Source: Symbiodinium natans (lineage: Eukaryota > Sar > Dinophyceae > Suessiales > Symbiodiniaceae). Taken from it: 64,000 nt of DNA. Both the position numbers and the translations under genes were made by a program. Location: assembly GCA_905221605.1 (NCBI GenBank), contig CAJNDS010000757.1:401387-465386 (forward strand). Reading direction: 5' to 3'. Every line of letters begins with the position of its first letter. Position 1 is the stretch's first letter. Shown in pieces: positions 19,392-29,000 of the stretch. Below the pieces are notes generated by a model. It did no database searches. It was not told where the DNA came from and saw only the letters and a list, made by a program, of their open reading frames with translations.

Positions 19392-19666
19392 GCTACCCCC
19401 TTGCTCTCTGTCATTCGTTATGGCTATCATTTTAATTGTATCAATTATTGTTATTACGATTATTGTTATTAATAGTACGGTTATTATTGCTATTCTTATT
19501 ATTATTCTTGTTATGATTAGCAGTAGTATTCGTATTGTTTCTTTTATACATTTATATTATATGTTCGGCAAGTTTATTCTTTCATTTGTTGGGGTGCCAG
19601 GGGGGCTGATGGTTCTTTTTTCGCATTTTTTCTGGTTTTTGTTTCGTATTTTTCATGGTTTCAGGT

Positions 19667-19875
19667 GAACCCTAAACCCTAAACCCTAAACCCTAAACCC
19701 TAAACCCTAAACCCGAAAAACCCTAAAAACCCTAAAAACCCTAAAAACCCTAAAAACCCTAAAAACCCTAAAACCCTTAAACCCTAAACCCTAAACCCTA
19801 AACCCTAAACCCTAACCCTAAACCCTAAACCCTAATCCCTAAACCCTAAACCGGAAACCCTAAACCCTAGACCAT
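19667..19875 (+). repeat. CCCTAAA and (CCCTAAAAA)n arrays
   Basis: Heptamers flank a block of about six CCCTAAAAA units (19717-19770), another homogenised length variant. Confidence 0.85.
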
Positions 19876-19934
19876 GAAAAATACTAAAAAAAAACACCAG
19901 AAAAAACACGAAAAAAAAACCTGGACCCTGCCAG

Positions 19935-20013
19935 GGGCGTTGAATTCCCTCCTAACGACCATGAAGCCAAACAAGAAAGCTCCCTCTCTTTCCAGCTTAT
20001 GACTGAAGCCAAA
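19935..20013 (+). CDS. Exon-like island, unknown protein
   Basis: CTGCCAG| at 19934 opens GVEFPPNDHEAKQESSLSFQ... The right end merges with CTAAACCC; no GT donor seen. Confidence 0.35.
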
Positions 20014-20214
20014 CTAAACCCTAAACCCGAATCCTGAAACCCTAAACCCTTAGGATTCTGGGGCCCCTGGGATGGCCTACATACTTTACCATAAGGCATA
20101 AGCTCTACTATCCATAGGGTTTATCTACTATTTGTTCAAGAGCCCACCCCAAAAAAACACAATGGTTTCCTTGTAAGGGCCATATTAGGGTTAAGAATGT
20201 TTGTGTTCCTTTTT

Positions 20215-20449
20215 TCGGGGGGTGGGTGGGGGGGGGTGGGGGGGGGGTGGGGGGGGGGTGGGGGGGGGGTGGGGGGGGGGGTGGGGGGGGGTGGGGGGGG
20301 GTGTGGGGGGGGGGTGGGTGGGGGGGGGTGGGTGGGGGGTGGGGGGGGGGGTGGGGTGGGGGGGGGGGGGTGGGGGGTGTGGGCGGGGTGGGGGGGTTGG
20401 GGGGGGGTGGGGGGGGGGGTGGGGTGGGGGGGGGTGGGGGGGGGGGGAG
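20215..20449 (+). repeat. Very G-rich microsatellite, (GGGGGGGTG)n
   Basis: About 235 nt made of G runs separated by single T. Open frames on both strands are composition artefacts. Strong potential for stable G-quadruplexes. Confidence 0.9.
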
Positions 20450-20751
20450 TCTTCAGCAAATTGGTTTTCCTCGGCTTACAGTTACGTTCACGTCGTTTAG
20501 GGCAGTGATAGTTTTTGGGTTGCGGCTCGTGGTTAGGGCGTTTTTCCGGCGGTTGAAGGCGTTAGCGGTGTACATCAGTAGCAACCGCTGGAATTGCCAC
20601 TTATTAAGTGTCACGGTTGCTGGGCTCTAAAAAACGCTATAATTCTAAGCCGGGACTAACCCTAAACTCACTCGCGGAGAGGGGGGGAGGGGTTGGCGGG
20701 GCACGATAAAGATATCGCGAGCCCATACCCAGGACCCGAACCACCATGTTG
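20450..20751. other. Unassigned island
   Basis: A plus frame continues from the G-tract to TAA near 20630 (AVIVFGLRLVVRAFF...). It has a possible acceptor CTTACAG at 20481, but evidence is thin. Confidence 0.3.
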
Positions 20752-20826
20752 TCAGTATGCAAGGTCTTCAGGTGTCCATTTCCGCTTTGGCTTGATCTCC
20801 TCTTCATAAACAGCAATGTCAGCGCG
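20752..20826 (-). CDS. Minus-strand terminal exon
   Basis: On the minus strand CCGAAG| opens RADIAVYEEEIKPKRKWTPE then DLAY and TGA at 20752-20754: charged, protein-like and in one frame. Upstream exons are not identified. Confidence 0.45.
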   Translation of the reverse strand, partial: RADIAVYEEEIKPKRKWTPEDLAY

Positions 20827-21028
20827 CTTCGGTTTGCCGGTTTGGGTTTACACGAACCCGAAACCCTGATTTTTTAAGATCATAAGCCTGAGCCCCGGTG
20901 TCGGGCTTTGGATCGTTGCATCGTTTTATAGCTTTGGTAGTAGCAGAAGGTTTCTTTGGTCTCACGGTTGAGGGTTAGGTTTGGGTTAGGTCTACCCTAA
21001 ACTAAGCCCTTGTATTCCACTTCCCCAG

Positions 21029-21101
21029 TTACACTCTCTACGGCAAGCGGTGCCCACCGGGGTGCCTAGCCATCTGCACTTTTTGCGAGCGCAAGAACCC
21101 C
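21029..21101 (+). CDS. Internal Cys-rich exon
   Basis: TTCCCCAG| at 21028 and ACCCC|GTTAGCC at 21102 bound YTLYGKRCPPGCLAICTFCE then RKNP. Four Cys in 14 residues suggest a disulfide or metal-binding segment. Confidence 0.5.
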
Positions 21102-21280
21102 GTTAGCCCCGAACCCCTGCTATGGCTTGTGGGCCAGAGGGCTCCGAACCTAAACCACTAATCCTAAAACCCTAAGCCTATACCCTCTAAAGCCACTTAA
21201 AACACCCTAAACCCTAAACCCTAAACGGCAAGTACCTCTGGGCATAAAACACTCCCAGGTGACAGATTTTACCCCTCCAG

Positions 21281-21355
21281 GTAGATGCGGTTTTGGGCGT
21301 GCGGCTCTACAAATTGATACATCCGAGGCTGCTGGGATGTGGACAGAGCTCCTAA
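21281..21355 (+). CDS. Terminal exon, unknown protein
   Basis: ACCCCTCCAG| at 21280 opens VDAVLGVRLYKLIHPRLLGC... and ends TAA 21353-21355. Confidence 0.45.
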   Translation, partial: VDAVLGVRLYKLIHPRLLGCGQSS

Positions 21356-21369
21356 GCCGTTAAACCTTG

Positions 21370-21459
21370 GATGATGGGGATGGTGCCGTCACGCAAAATC
21401 AGCATCAGAAGGCCCGCATCTTCGATTTTGCATTTTCATCCCTTCAATTGTCCCATTAA
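21370..21459 (+). CDS. Exon-like island with stop
   Basis: Frame DDGDGAVTQNQHQKARIFDF... closes at TAA 21457-21459. It follows the previous stop closely in another frame, so one of the two may be misread. Confidence 0.35.
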   Translation, partial: DDGDGAVTQNQHQKARIFDFAFSSLQLSH

Positions 21460-21474
21460 GCTGTCTATACCACC

Positions 21475-21625
21475 CTAAACCACGCTAAACCCGAAGCCCC
21501 AAACCTTAAACCCTTAACACCATAAGGAACTAAACCCTAAACCCAAACCCTAAACCCGAAACCCTAAACCTTAAAACCTAACACCCTAAAACCCTAAAAC
21601 CCTAAAACCCTAAACCCTACCCGGT
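21475..21625 (+). repeat. Degenerate CCCTAAA block
   Basis: CCCTAAAA and CCTTAAA variants up to the exon at 21635. Confidence 0.75.
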
Positions 21626-21634
21626 TCATTCCAG

Positions 21635-21726
21635 TCCTATTCTACACGCGGTGGAGCTCTGGACTTCTCCGGCATTCGGGTGGCTAACATCGAAGCCACC
21701 GCCCACCGGCCTTCGCAGTTTTCGGA
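21635..21726 (+). CDS. Internal exon, unknown protein
   Basis: ATTCCAG| at 21634 and TTTTCGGA|GTTTAGGG at 21727. The frame reads SYSTRGGALDFSGIRVANIE then ATAHRPSQFS. CCCTAAA left, TTTAGGG right, donor in the repeat. Confidence 0.6.
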
Positions 21727-22016
21727 GTTTAGGGTTTCGGGTTTAGGGTGTAGGGTTAGGTTTAGTTTAGGGTTTGGAGTTTAGGGTTTAGGGTTTAGGG
21801 TTTAGGGTTTAGGGTTTAGGGTTAGGGTTTAGGGTTTAGGCGCTTAGGGTTTAGGGTTAGGTTCCCGAGGCGGCTTTCGAGCCTTTCATCTATCCTTAAA
21901 CCCTAAAACCCTAAAACCTAAACCCAACCCCAAACCCTACACCCCCAAACTCTAAACAACTAATTCTCTAAAGCTTACACACCCTTACTCATCCCATTCG
22001 ACTAACCCTAAACCAG

Positions 22017-22113
22017 GGGTTCGTCATGGCAACAGCGCCGCTCACGTTGGACGATGAGGCTTGCGCAGGCAATCTTCCCGGAAATGGCGGCGTCTTTGGA
22101 TGCATCGCCAGGC
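22017..22113 (+). CDS. Exon, possibly first
   Basis: AACCAG| at 22016 and GCCAGGC|GTTTAGG at 22114. The frame reads GFVMATAPLTLDDEACAGNL then PGNGGVFGCIAR; the ATG in it could be a start. CCCTAAA left, TTTAGGG right. Confidence 0.55.
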
Positions 22114-22767
22114 GTTTAGGTTTAGGGCTTAGGGTTTAGGGTATATGGGGTTTAGGGTTTAGGGCGAGGGTTTGGGTTGGGCTGTGGGGTTTGGGCGTTG
22201 TGGTGTTTGGGGGAGAACACAACGAAACTACACCTCACCGGCCCCCACCCCCCCCCCCTCAAAAAAAAAAAGAGGATAAGAATCCGTTTTTTATTTATTT
22301 ATTTTTTTTTTTTGTGAGGGCTTCTTCAGCAAATAGTAGATTTAGGATTTCGGGCTCCGGGTGTTTCAGGGTTTTGGGGGATTTGGGGCGTTTAGGGGTT
22401 TAGGGTGTGTAGGGTTTAAGGGGTTTAGAGTTTAGGAGGTTTAGGGGTTTAGGGTGTGTAGGGTGTGTAGGGTGTGTAGGGTTTAAGGGGTTTAGAGTTT
22501 AGGAAGTTTAGGCTCTAGTGAGTTTAGGGTTTAGGGTTTAGGCTTCTGTTGCTGTAGGCATGCACCCCCGAACCCCCCCACCCACCCACCCCAAGTACTG
22601 AACAATGAATGGGGCTCCAAAGTAAACCCTAAACCCTAAACCCTAAACCCTAAACCCTAAACCCTAAACCCTAAACCCTAAACCCTAAACCCTAAACCCT
22701 AAACCCTAAACCCTAAACCATCCTTGTGGCATCTTGAAGGATGCTTGATGCTGGGGTTTAGGGCTCT
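22114..22767. repeat. TTTAGGG variants, homopolymers, CCCTAAA tract
   Basis: GGGTGTGTA variants (22390-22480), C/A/T homopolymers (22247-22315), and about 14 perfect CCCTAAA copies (22624-22720). No gene. Confidence 0.75.
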
Positions 22768-22862
22768 AAATTGGGATGTACTAACAGTCCGTAATTGGGA
22801 TTATCACAGGCGGGGTGCTATTATCCCTATCAAGGACGGTTAGTACAAAGGGGGAACATCCC
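22768..22862. mobile_element. Short inverted-repeat element, family A, copy 1
   Basis: TTGGGATGTACTAACAGTCC at the left matches GGACGGTTAGTACAAAGGGG...CATCCCAA at the right as an inverted repeat. Same family as 24613, 25136 and 35288. Confidence 0.75.
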
Positions 22863-22957
22863 AACCCAAAACCCAAAACCCAAAACCCTGCATCCTCGAA
22901 CCTGCCCGGTTGAAGCCAAGTAACCCCAACCGTTTGAAGCAGGATGGCCCTAAACCC

Positions 22958-23294
22958 TAATCCGAGCATCTGTTTAATTGGGGGGGGGGGGGGGGCCCCC
23001 CTCACCGCAATAAGAAAGGCCGGGTTCCGCAATAGTAAGACCGTGGCCCTGTATTGATTCTCAATTAAAAACAATAGGCCGCAGATCCCTGAGGTGCTGT
23101 AGCTTCGCAGCTCAGCAAGCAAAACAAGAAGCCTGCCGACAGATTTTGGAACCTCCCCGAAAACATTTTCTTTAAATGTAGTGGTATTGGCCCATACGAA
23201 ATCCACCGTAATGGAAAGTAGTCTTCCGGCGGGCTTCTCGGCGAAAAAAATTCTATAAATGTGGGGGGTATTAACTAAACAGATGCTCGGATTA
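22958..23294. mobile_element. Family E DNA element, 337 bp with perfect terminal inverted repeats
   Basis: TAATCCGAGCATCTGTTTA at the left and its exact 19-bp inverse at the right end. A poly-G/C run is inserted near 22980. No transposase; the overlapping minus open frame is spurious. A diverged copy is at 29982-30280. Confidence 0.8.
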
Positions 23295-23297
23295 TAC

Positions 23298-23560
23298 CCT
23301 AAACCCTAAACCCTAAACCCTGTATCTCTTAGCCCTAAACCCTCGGCTATCAGCCCTCAGCCCTGTCCCTCTCCCACTCGAAACCCTAAAAGCCCTGAAT
23401 CCCTAAACCTACTTTGGGCCCGTCGCAAGGCAACAATGGCCTAAACCCTAAACCCTAAACCCTAAACCCTAAACCCTAAACCCTAAACCCTAAACCCTAA
23501 ACCCTAAACCCTAAACCCTAAACCCTAAACCCTAAACCCTAAACCCTAGCGTTTAGGGTT
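23298..23560 (+). repeat. CCCTAAA tracts
   Basis: Short run at 23298-23320, unassigned filler, then about 15 copies (23443-23548) that turn directly into TTTAGGG at 23550. Confidence 0.85.
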
Positions 23561-23563
23561 TAG

Positions 23564-23659
23564 GATTTTAAGGTGCGATCGCGCCTCCAAGCGCTGCACG
23601 AGTCGGCGGACGCGGAGTCCCTGATCTCAGGACCTCTTGGGCTGTTTGAAGGGCTTAGG
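23564..23659 (+). CDS. Internal exon, 32 in-phase codons
   Basis: Acceptor GGTTTAG| and donor GGCTTAGG|GTTTAGGG both lie in telomere-type repeats. The frame reads DFKVRSRLQALHESADAESL then ISGPLGLFEG. GC-rich coding-like composition. Confidence 0.55.
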
Positions 23660-24175
23660 GTTTAGGGTTTAGGGTTTAGGGTTTAGGGTGTAGGGCCGCT
23701 TTTGGTGCTGAGGGTACTTTAGGGCTGGTTTTGGTGCTTACGGTGTTTAGGGCTTTCGCTTAAGCTGGTTTGGGGTGCTTAGGTTATTTTCATGTTTGCC
23801 TGCCTTTTCTTTGGGTGTGGGGGTGGAGGGGGGGTGGGGCGGGTGGAGGGGGGTTGGTTGTCAGCTAGGACTCGTTGGTTTTAATGGAGGTTCATTGGTA
23901 CTTTAGCGTAGGGTTTAGCGTTAGGGCTCAGGGTTTCGTTTTGGGTTCTCCGGGACAGGGATTGTTGGAGGTTAGGTTTTGCAGGTTTGTTCGGGGTTTC
24001 TAGGGTTTGTGTTTTAGGCTTAAGCGTATAGTGTGGTTCTTTTTTTCTATACTTTATTTTTTTTTTTTGGGGGGGGGGGGTGGGGGGGGGGGGGGGCGGG
24101 GTAGGTAGCGTGTTCATTGGGTTTTTTCGGGCTCAGGGTAGCTAAGGCCCTCGAACCCACCGCAATAGCGGATAG
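23660..24175. repeat. TTTAGGG variants and G-runs
   Basis: TTTAGGG to 23690, GGTGCTTA-type repeats (23700-23780), G-rich at 23815-23860 and a long G/T run at 24053-24100. No gene seen. Confidence 0.6.
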
Positions 24176-24219
24176 AGGGAACACCAGAACTAGAGGCGAC
24201 TCGCGGGTCTAGACGCCAA
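24176..24219 (+). CDS. Short exon-like island
   Basis: GGATAG| and CGCCAA|GTACCC bound a frame GTPELEATRGSRRQ. Confidence 0.35.
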
Positions 24220-24487
24220 GTACCCTCAACGGGCGGCATGGCAACCCTAAACCAAACCCTATGATGGCCCCATACCCATCACAGGGTAGTTAGGTGTTTT
24301 GGGGAGGCTGAGGGCATCGGTCTTCCTAAACTCTTGAAGCCTTAGGAACCCTTTGAGCCCAGAAAGCCCCATCCCAGCACCCGGCTGAAACACCATCATA
24401 GGGGTTTAGGGTTTAGGGTAATTACTAGGGCTTAGGGTACCTCCATATCATCCACGTGCGAGTTATCTTTGGACGTCGTAGTAGCTC

Positions 24488-24549
24488 ATGGAAGACCCGC
24501 CCATCGGCGAGGATTTCGTCGAATGCTGCGTGGCATCTGCGATGGCGAG
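24488..24549 (+). CDS. First exon, acidic start
   Basis: ATG at 24488 opens MEDPPIGEDFVECCVASAMA, ending GGCGAG|GTGCTTTTG, a good donor. A family A element follows 60 nt downstream. Confidence 0.45.
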
Positions 24550-24612
24550 GTGCTTTTGGACAGCAGCCGCTGAGACTTTTCCATTCCTGGTTGAGCATAA
24601 GGCTAAAAAGGT

Positions 24613-24706
24613 TAGGATGTTCCCCCTTATACTAGCAGACCTGAATAGGGATTCTAGTAGGGGGTACCAAAATCCCTATTAAGGACTGTTAGTATAAGGG
24701 GGAACA
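24613..24706. mobile_element. Family A element, copy 2
   Basis: GGATGTTCCCCCTTATACTA at the left, inverse TAGTATAAGGGGGAACATCC at the right, with a near-palindromic middle (AATAGGGATT...AATCCCTATT). Confidence 0.8.
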
Positions 24707-24886
24707 TCCCAATTTACAGGGCAAGCAAGGCTTTGCAGGGTGCTTTAAACTCGCTCTCCTGCTAGGGTTACAAGGCCCCTCTTCGGCTTTTAGGGGTTTG
24801 GTAGGGTGTAGCGTCTAGAGCATAGGGCTTCTCAGGACCTCTAGTGGTGCCTCTTCATTTCCACCCTTGCTTTAGCTGGGTTTTGT

Positions 24887-25012
24887 AGATCTATATATCT
24901 ATATATCTATATATCTATATATCTATACATCTATATATCTATATATCTATATATCTATATATCTATATATCTATACATCTATACATCTATATATCTATAT
25001 ATCTATATATCG
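24887..25012 (+). repeat. (ATATCTAT)n microsatellite
   Basis: About 15 octamers with some ATACATCT variants. Confidence 0.9.
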
Positions 25013-25135
25013 AACATTTTTTTGTTCTGGGTTCCGATTATAGCTACTTGTACCCCAAAACCTTGGCCTCCCTGGGGGTTTAGGGTTTCGGGTTTAGGGT
25101 TTTCCCCCTTAGACTAACAAAACCGTACATGAAAC

Positions 25136-25226
25136 TTGGGGATGTTCCCCCTTATACTAACAGTCCTTAATAGGGATTCGAGTATCCCCAATTTAAATTA
25201 TCATCCCTACTAAGGACTGTTAGTAT
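25136..25226. mobile_element. Family A element, copy 3
   Basis: GGGGATGTTCCCCCTTATAC at the left and AGGACTGTTAGTATA at the right; the right terminus is truncated where CCTAAACCC begins. Confidence 0.75.
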
Positions 25227-25345
25227 AACCTAAACCCTAAACCCTAAACCCCAAACCCTTAACCCCAAACCCCAAACCCTAAACCCTAAACCCTAAACCC
25301 TATATAAACCCTAAACCCTAGACCCTAGACCCTAGACCCTCAATT
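25227..25345 (+). repeat. CCCTAAA tract with CCCTAGA variants
   Basis: Heptamers abut the broken right end of the family A element. Confidence 0.85.
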
Positions 25346-25368
25346 CTTATAAGGGGGGACATCCTAAC

Positions 25369-25456
25369 ATGAAACCCACGGCAACCCAAAGCCGCGCGAA
25401 GTCAGGTCTCAAAATCCATGGAGACGTGATGTGCTTGACGCCGGGCCATTTACAGG
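25369..25456 (+). CDS. Exon, possible first exon
   Basis: ATG at 25369 opens MKPTATQSRAKSGLKIHGDV then MCLTPGHLQ, ending TTTACAGG|GTTTAGGG. CCCTAAA left, TTTAGGG right. Confidence 0.5.
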
Positions 25457-25533
25457 GTTTAGGGTTTAGGGTTCAGGGTTTAGGGTTCAGGGTTTAGGGT
25501 TTAGGGTTCAGGGTTTAGGGTTTAGGGTTTAGG

Positions 25534-25641
25534 GTAACTTGGTGTCCCGGTGGTGCCCTTCACCCTTGCTTTGGTTCAAGGTTCCCTTGTCAAGTAGCCA
25601 ACCCCAACAAGGGTGCCCTTATTATAATGTGGTGTCCAAAG
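25534..25641. mobile_element. Family B element forming the intron 3' end
   Basis: AACTTGGTGTCCCGGTGG at the left and ATGTGGTGTCCAAAG at the right. The right terminus directly abuts the next exon, so the element supplies the AG acceptor. Confidence 0.65.
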
Positions 25642-25797
25642 GAAGCATCTCCTCATGACGACAACGAGCTTCCAGGGCAAGGAGCAACTTGGGCAGAAGT
25701 TGTTGCACTTTCAGTGCCTGCGGCGGTCAGGGCCTTGGGGTTTAGTGCCCAGCCAAACTACGGCATCGCTCACAAGTTTTCTAGCCAGAGTCTGTAG
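25642..25797 (+). CDS. Terminal exon, unknown protein
   Basis: After TCCAAAG| an unbroken 51-codon frame reads EASPHDDNELPGQGATWAEV, then VVALSVPAAVRALGF, ending TAG 25795-25797. Protein-like throughout. The first exon at 25369 is a plausible upstream partner but its phase does not fit simply. Confidence 0.55.
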   Translation, partial: EASPHDDNELPGQGATWAEVVALSVPAAVRALGFSAQPNYGIAHKFSSQSL

Positions 25798-25839
25798 CCC
25801 TAAACCCTAAACCGGCCCTAAACCCTAAACCCCAAACAG

Positions 25840-25926
25840 GGGCGCCTTCCCCGTGCCCCTCGGAGGATGCCGAAGCGTCCTTTGTGCAAAGCGCTGCAAA
25901 AACAGGACTGAAGATGCAAGAAGCTG
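25840..25926 (+). CDS. Internal Cys-rich basic exon
   Basis: AAACAG| at 25839 and AAGCTG|GTTGAG at 25927. The frame reads GAFPVPLGGCRSVLCAKRCK then NRTEDARSW. CCCTAAA lies immediately upstream. Confidence 0.5.
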
Positions 25927-26069
25927 GTTGAGATATCCAGTCCTAAGGTACCCAGGGTGTGGGCATCTAGGGGCAGTAGAGGTTTGTATACATTAGAGGT
26001 TTGTATACATGATCCCAATAGGAACAATGACACATGCAGCTCAAACTCAATAGCCTCAACCTTTCACAG

Positions 26070-26127
26070 GGAGCAGTCCTTCTCTAAGACGCCCGATTTC
26101 AGGAATCTAATGTTTGGGCCTTCCTGA
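26070..26127 (+). CDS. Exon-like island with stop
   Basis: TTTCACAG| at 26069 opens EQSFSKTPDFRNLMFGPS and TGA at 26125-26127. Confidence 0.35.
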
Positions 26128-26149
26128 ACGATACACCCAGGGTTTTAGG

Positions 26150-26553
26150 GTTTACGGTTTAGGGTTTAGGGCCTTAAGTCATATGGTAGGCTGTGGTAGG
26201 TTGCTTTTGACTTAAGTTTCCTTAGTACAGACAGTCCCAACAAGGGACCCTCGAGAGAGAACGGCCCATCATAATTCTCTAGGTAAAGCCTCTCAAGCTC
26301 CTCTGCTATCTACGCATACCGTAGATCCTGTAAATCCTATGCCAAACCCCAGAACACAAAACCCCAAAACCTTAAAACCCCAAAGCCTTGAGCCCACAAA
26401 ACTTCAGAGCCTCAAAGCCGCAAAGCCCCAGAACCCTAGCCCTAAACCCTAACCCCTAAACCCTAAACCCTAAACCCTAAACCCTAAACCCTAAACCCTA
26501 AACCCTAAACCCTAAACCCCGCGCCTGCGCCTACAAGTTTGTTTTTCTCCGAG
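26150..26553. repeat. Unassigned sequence then CCCTAAA tract
   Basis: C/A-rich CCAAAACC words at 26340-26430, CCCTAAA at 26440-26518. No gene. Confidence 0.6.
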
Positions 26554-26608
26554 GTTTGCGCAGCTGCTGCTCCCTGACGAGCGGGATGGATTTGCCAAGT
26601 TTGTCCAG
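26554..26608 (+). CDS. Internal exon, unknown protein
   Basis: TTTTTCTCCGAG| has a pyrimidine tract before AG; the donor is TTTGTCCAG|GTTGGGG. The frame reads FAQLLLPDERDGFAKFVQ. CCCTAAA left, GCTTAGGG/TTTAGGG right. Confidence 0.55.
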
Positions 26609-26724
26609 GTTGGGGCTTAGGGCTTAGGGCTTAGGGCTTAGGGTTTAGGGTTTAGGGTTTAGGGTTTAGGGTTTAGGGTTTAGGGCTTGGGGTCTAAACC
26701 CTAACCCCCAACCCCGAACCGAAG

Positions 26725-26787
26725 CCTTCGACCTTCATCCTGGGAGATGGCCTCGTCGGCCCATGCTGTGGCCACCCGAAACGGGGG
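26725..26787 (+). CDS. Internal exon, 21 codons
   Basis: ACCGAAG| at 26724 and AACGGGG|GTTTAGGG at 26788. The frame reads PSTFILGDGLVGPCCGHPKR; in phase at both ends. Donor is the repeat. Confidence 0.5.
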
Positions 26788-27421
26788 GTTTAGGGTTTAG
26801 GGGTTAGGGTTTAGGGTTCAGGGTGTAGGGTTTAGGGTTTAGGGTTTTAGGTTTTAGGGTTTAGGGCATATTTCACATTTTCCCTTATTGGGTTTAAGAG
26901 GATCATATTTAGGAATTTTTTCAGAGGGTTTTGTGGGCCATCCTAGGGTTGAATCATCCGAAACACGCCACCCGAAACCCAATACCTCAACCCCCCCTAA
27001 AGCCGCATCCAGAATTCTGGAAAGGGGGGGGGGGGGGGGGGGGGGGGTGGCTGACATCTATCCCTTAGGTTTAGGGCTTAGGGTTCAGGGTTCAGGGTTT
27101 CGGGTTTAGGGTAGCAAAACTACCTGTTTCCCGCCGAGCCTGTTACAGCACTCTTGAGCTGTCACAGGACTGGGCCTTCTAGGGAGTCTAGCGCAGGGCT
27201 GGCTTCGCTAGGTAGGCCTTTGGGATTTGTTGAGAGTTTTCGAGGGCTTTCGACTTCATCTCAACCCCGAGCCCTAAGGTTTGTCCCTTGTTGGGTTTCA
27301 GGTTTTGGGTTTAGGGTTCAGGTGCTTGGGGTATGTTCACATTTCCCCTTATGGGGTTTCTCAGAATGTTTTCCGAGGGTTTTCAGGGCCATCCGAGCTT
27401 CAGGAACCCTATCCCCCCCAG
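26788..27421. repeat. TTTAGGG tract, poly-G and unassigned island
   Basis: TTTAGGG to 26870; a poly-G run at 27027-27048. A plus frame at 27154-27453 (SSAGLASLGRPLGF) is open but unsupported. Confidence 0.4.
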
Positions 27422-27604
27422 AAGATGAAGCGCAAGCAAAGAAACCAGAATGAGCGTTACAGTTTGCTAACTTCCGTTTCGTGGTTTGGGCTCCTGAAGC
27501 AGCAAGTCATGGCGCTAAGGCTCTTCATGTTTCTCTCTCTCTCTCTATATATATATATACATATATCTGTATGTTTTTTACCATTGTACATAACATCATA
27601 TTAA
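27422..27604 (+). CDS. Doubtful exon running into TA repeat
   Basis: CCCCCCCAG| opens KMKRKQRNQNERYSLLTSVS..., basic then hydrophobic; the frame then crosses a CT/TA microsatellite. Only the first 30 or so codons look protein-like. Confidence 0.3.
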   Translation, partial: KMKRKQRNQNERYSLLTSVSWFGLLKQQVMALRLFMFLSLSLYIYIHISVCFLPLYITSY

Positions 27605-27805
27605 CAGAATACAATCTGTTTCATATCCCTAAACCAATATACATATATATATATATATAATGTATATATATATATATACATATATATATATGGTACCCCC
27701 CCCCCCCAAAACCTACCGTTTCATACCCTTTTCTATGTCGAGACGTGTTTACTTTATTCGAAGCCGGATATATATATATATATATATATATGGACATATA
27801 TCTAT
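27541..27805. repeat. CT and TA microsatellites
   Basis: (CT)n at 27533-27548, then blocks of (TA)n to 27805 with a poly-C interruption. Confidence 0.85.
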
Positions 27806-27861
27806 AGATATACATAAAATACGAAATAGCAAATACTTAAAGACGCCGAAAAAATTTGGCA

Positions 27862-28330
27862 GGGCCAGGAGTTTTAAAACTCCTCTTGTGGCTAAGCAAG
27901 GAGTTTTAAAACTCCTGGCCCCGAAGATTGAAGATTGAAGATTCCCCAGAACTCTTTCCAGGAATCTTCAATCTTCAATCTTAGGGGCCGGGAGTTTTAA
28001 AACTCCTCTTGTGGCTAAGCAAGGAGTTTTAAAACTCCTGGCCCCGAAGATTGAAGATTGAAGATTCCCCAGAACTCTTTCCAGGAATCTTCAATCTTCA
28101 ATCTTAGGGGCCGGGAGTTTTAAAACTCCTCTTGTGGCTAAGTAAGGAGTTTTAAAACTCCTGGCCCCGAAGATTGAAGACTGAAGATTCCTGGAAAGAG
28201 TTCCGGGGAATCTTCAATCTTCAATCTTCAGTGGCAGGAGTTTTAAAACTCCTCTCGTGGCTAAGCAAGGAGTTTTAAAACTCTTGGCCCCGACAATCTT
28301 CAATCTTCTGTGGCAGGAGTTTTAAAACGG
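27862..28330. repeat. Tandem palindromic repeat, unit about 122 bp
   Basis: GGAGTTTTAAAACTCC palindromes, each pair separated by TCTTGTGGCTAAG, alternate with GAAGATTGAAGATT and its inverse AATCTTCAATCTTC. Four and a half units. Each unit can fold into cruciforms. No coding frame. Confidence 0.85.
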
Positions 28331-28339
28331 GCCAGCCTG

Positions 28340-29000
28340 TTCAGATTGCGCGTTCAAGTTAATTGCAACCCTATATAGGGTTTCGGGGCTTCTCTGTAAA
28401 ACGCTGAGCCCGGGACCTTTAAACCTTAACCCTATAGGGTTTGAAGGTTATGTGTTTCAGTTTAATTGCAGGCTTAGGTTGAAAATCATTTAGACCTTAA
28501 CCCTATAAAGCTTCCAGGTTGCAGGTTTCGGTCTAATTGCACGTCAAGGGTTAAATACCAATATCTTAAACCCTAGACCTTGAATTAACCCATAAAGTTT
28601 AAGGGTTTCGGTGTATTGGCAGGTCAAGGTTTAAATGCCTATATCTTAAACCCTAAACCTGTAAATCTTAACCCTACAGGGTTTAAAGGTTAAAGAATTA
28701 GGCTTATTTGTTTCATCCTAAGGGTTTCGGGGCTTTTCTTTAAAACCCTAAACCCTGGATCGATAGGGGTTTAGAGTGCCTAGATCTTAAACCCTATACC
28801 TTTAAACCTTAACCCTGCAAGGGTTAAAGGTTTCGCGTTTCCGTTGAATTGTAGGTCAAGGTTTACATGTCTGAAACTTAAATCCTAAACCTTTAAACCT
28901 TAACCCTATAGGGCGTTTAAAGGTCCAGGGCTGAGGTTTAACTGCTTAACCCTACGTTAACACCCTAAACCCTGGACCGATAGGGTTTTGGAGAATAAGC
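28340..29000 (+). repeat. Diverged tandem repeat, period near 110 bp
   Basis: Recurring words CTTAACCCTATAGGGTTTRAAGG, GGTTTCGGTNTAATTG and AGGTCAAGGTTTAAAT in the same order about six times. Non-coding. Confidence 0.65.

Noticed and set aside
20136-20630. Gly- or Pro-rich frames on both strands
   Set aside because: Translation of the G-rich microsatellite.
22781-23206. 141-codon minus open frame
   Set aside because: Lies almost wholly inside the family E inverted-repeat element and its poly-C insert; no transposase features and the copy at 29982 does not keep the frame.
27862-28330. CRISPR-like array
   Set aside because: Units are tandem palindromes without unique spacers, and the genome is eukaryotic.
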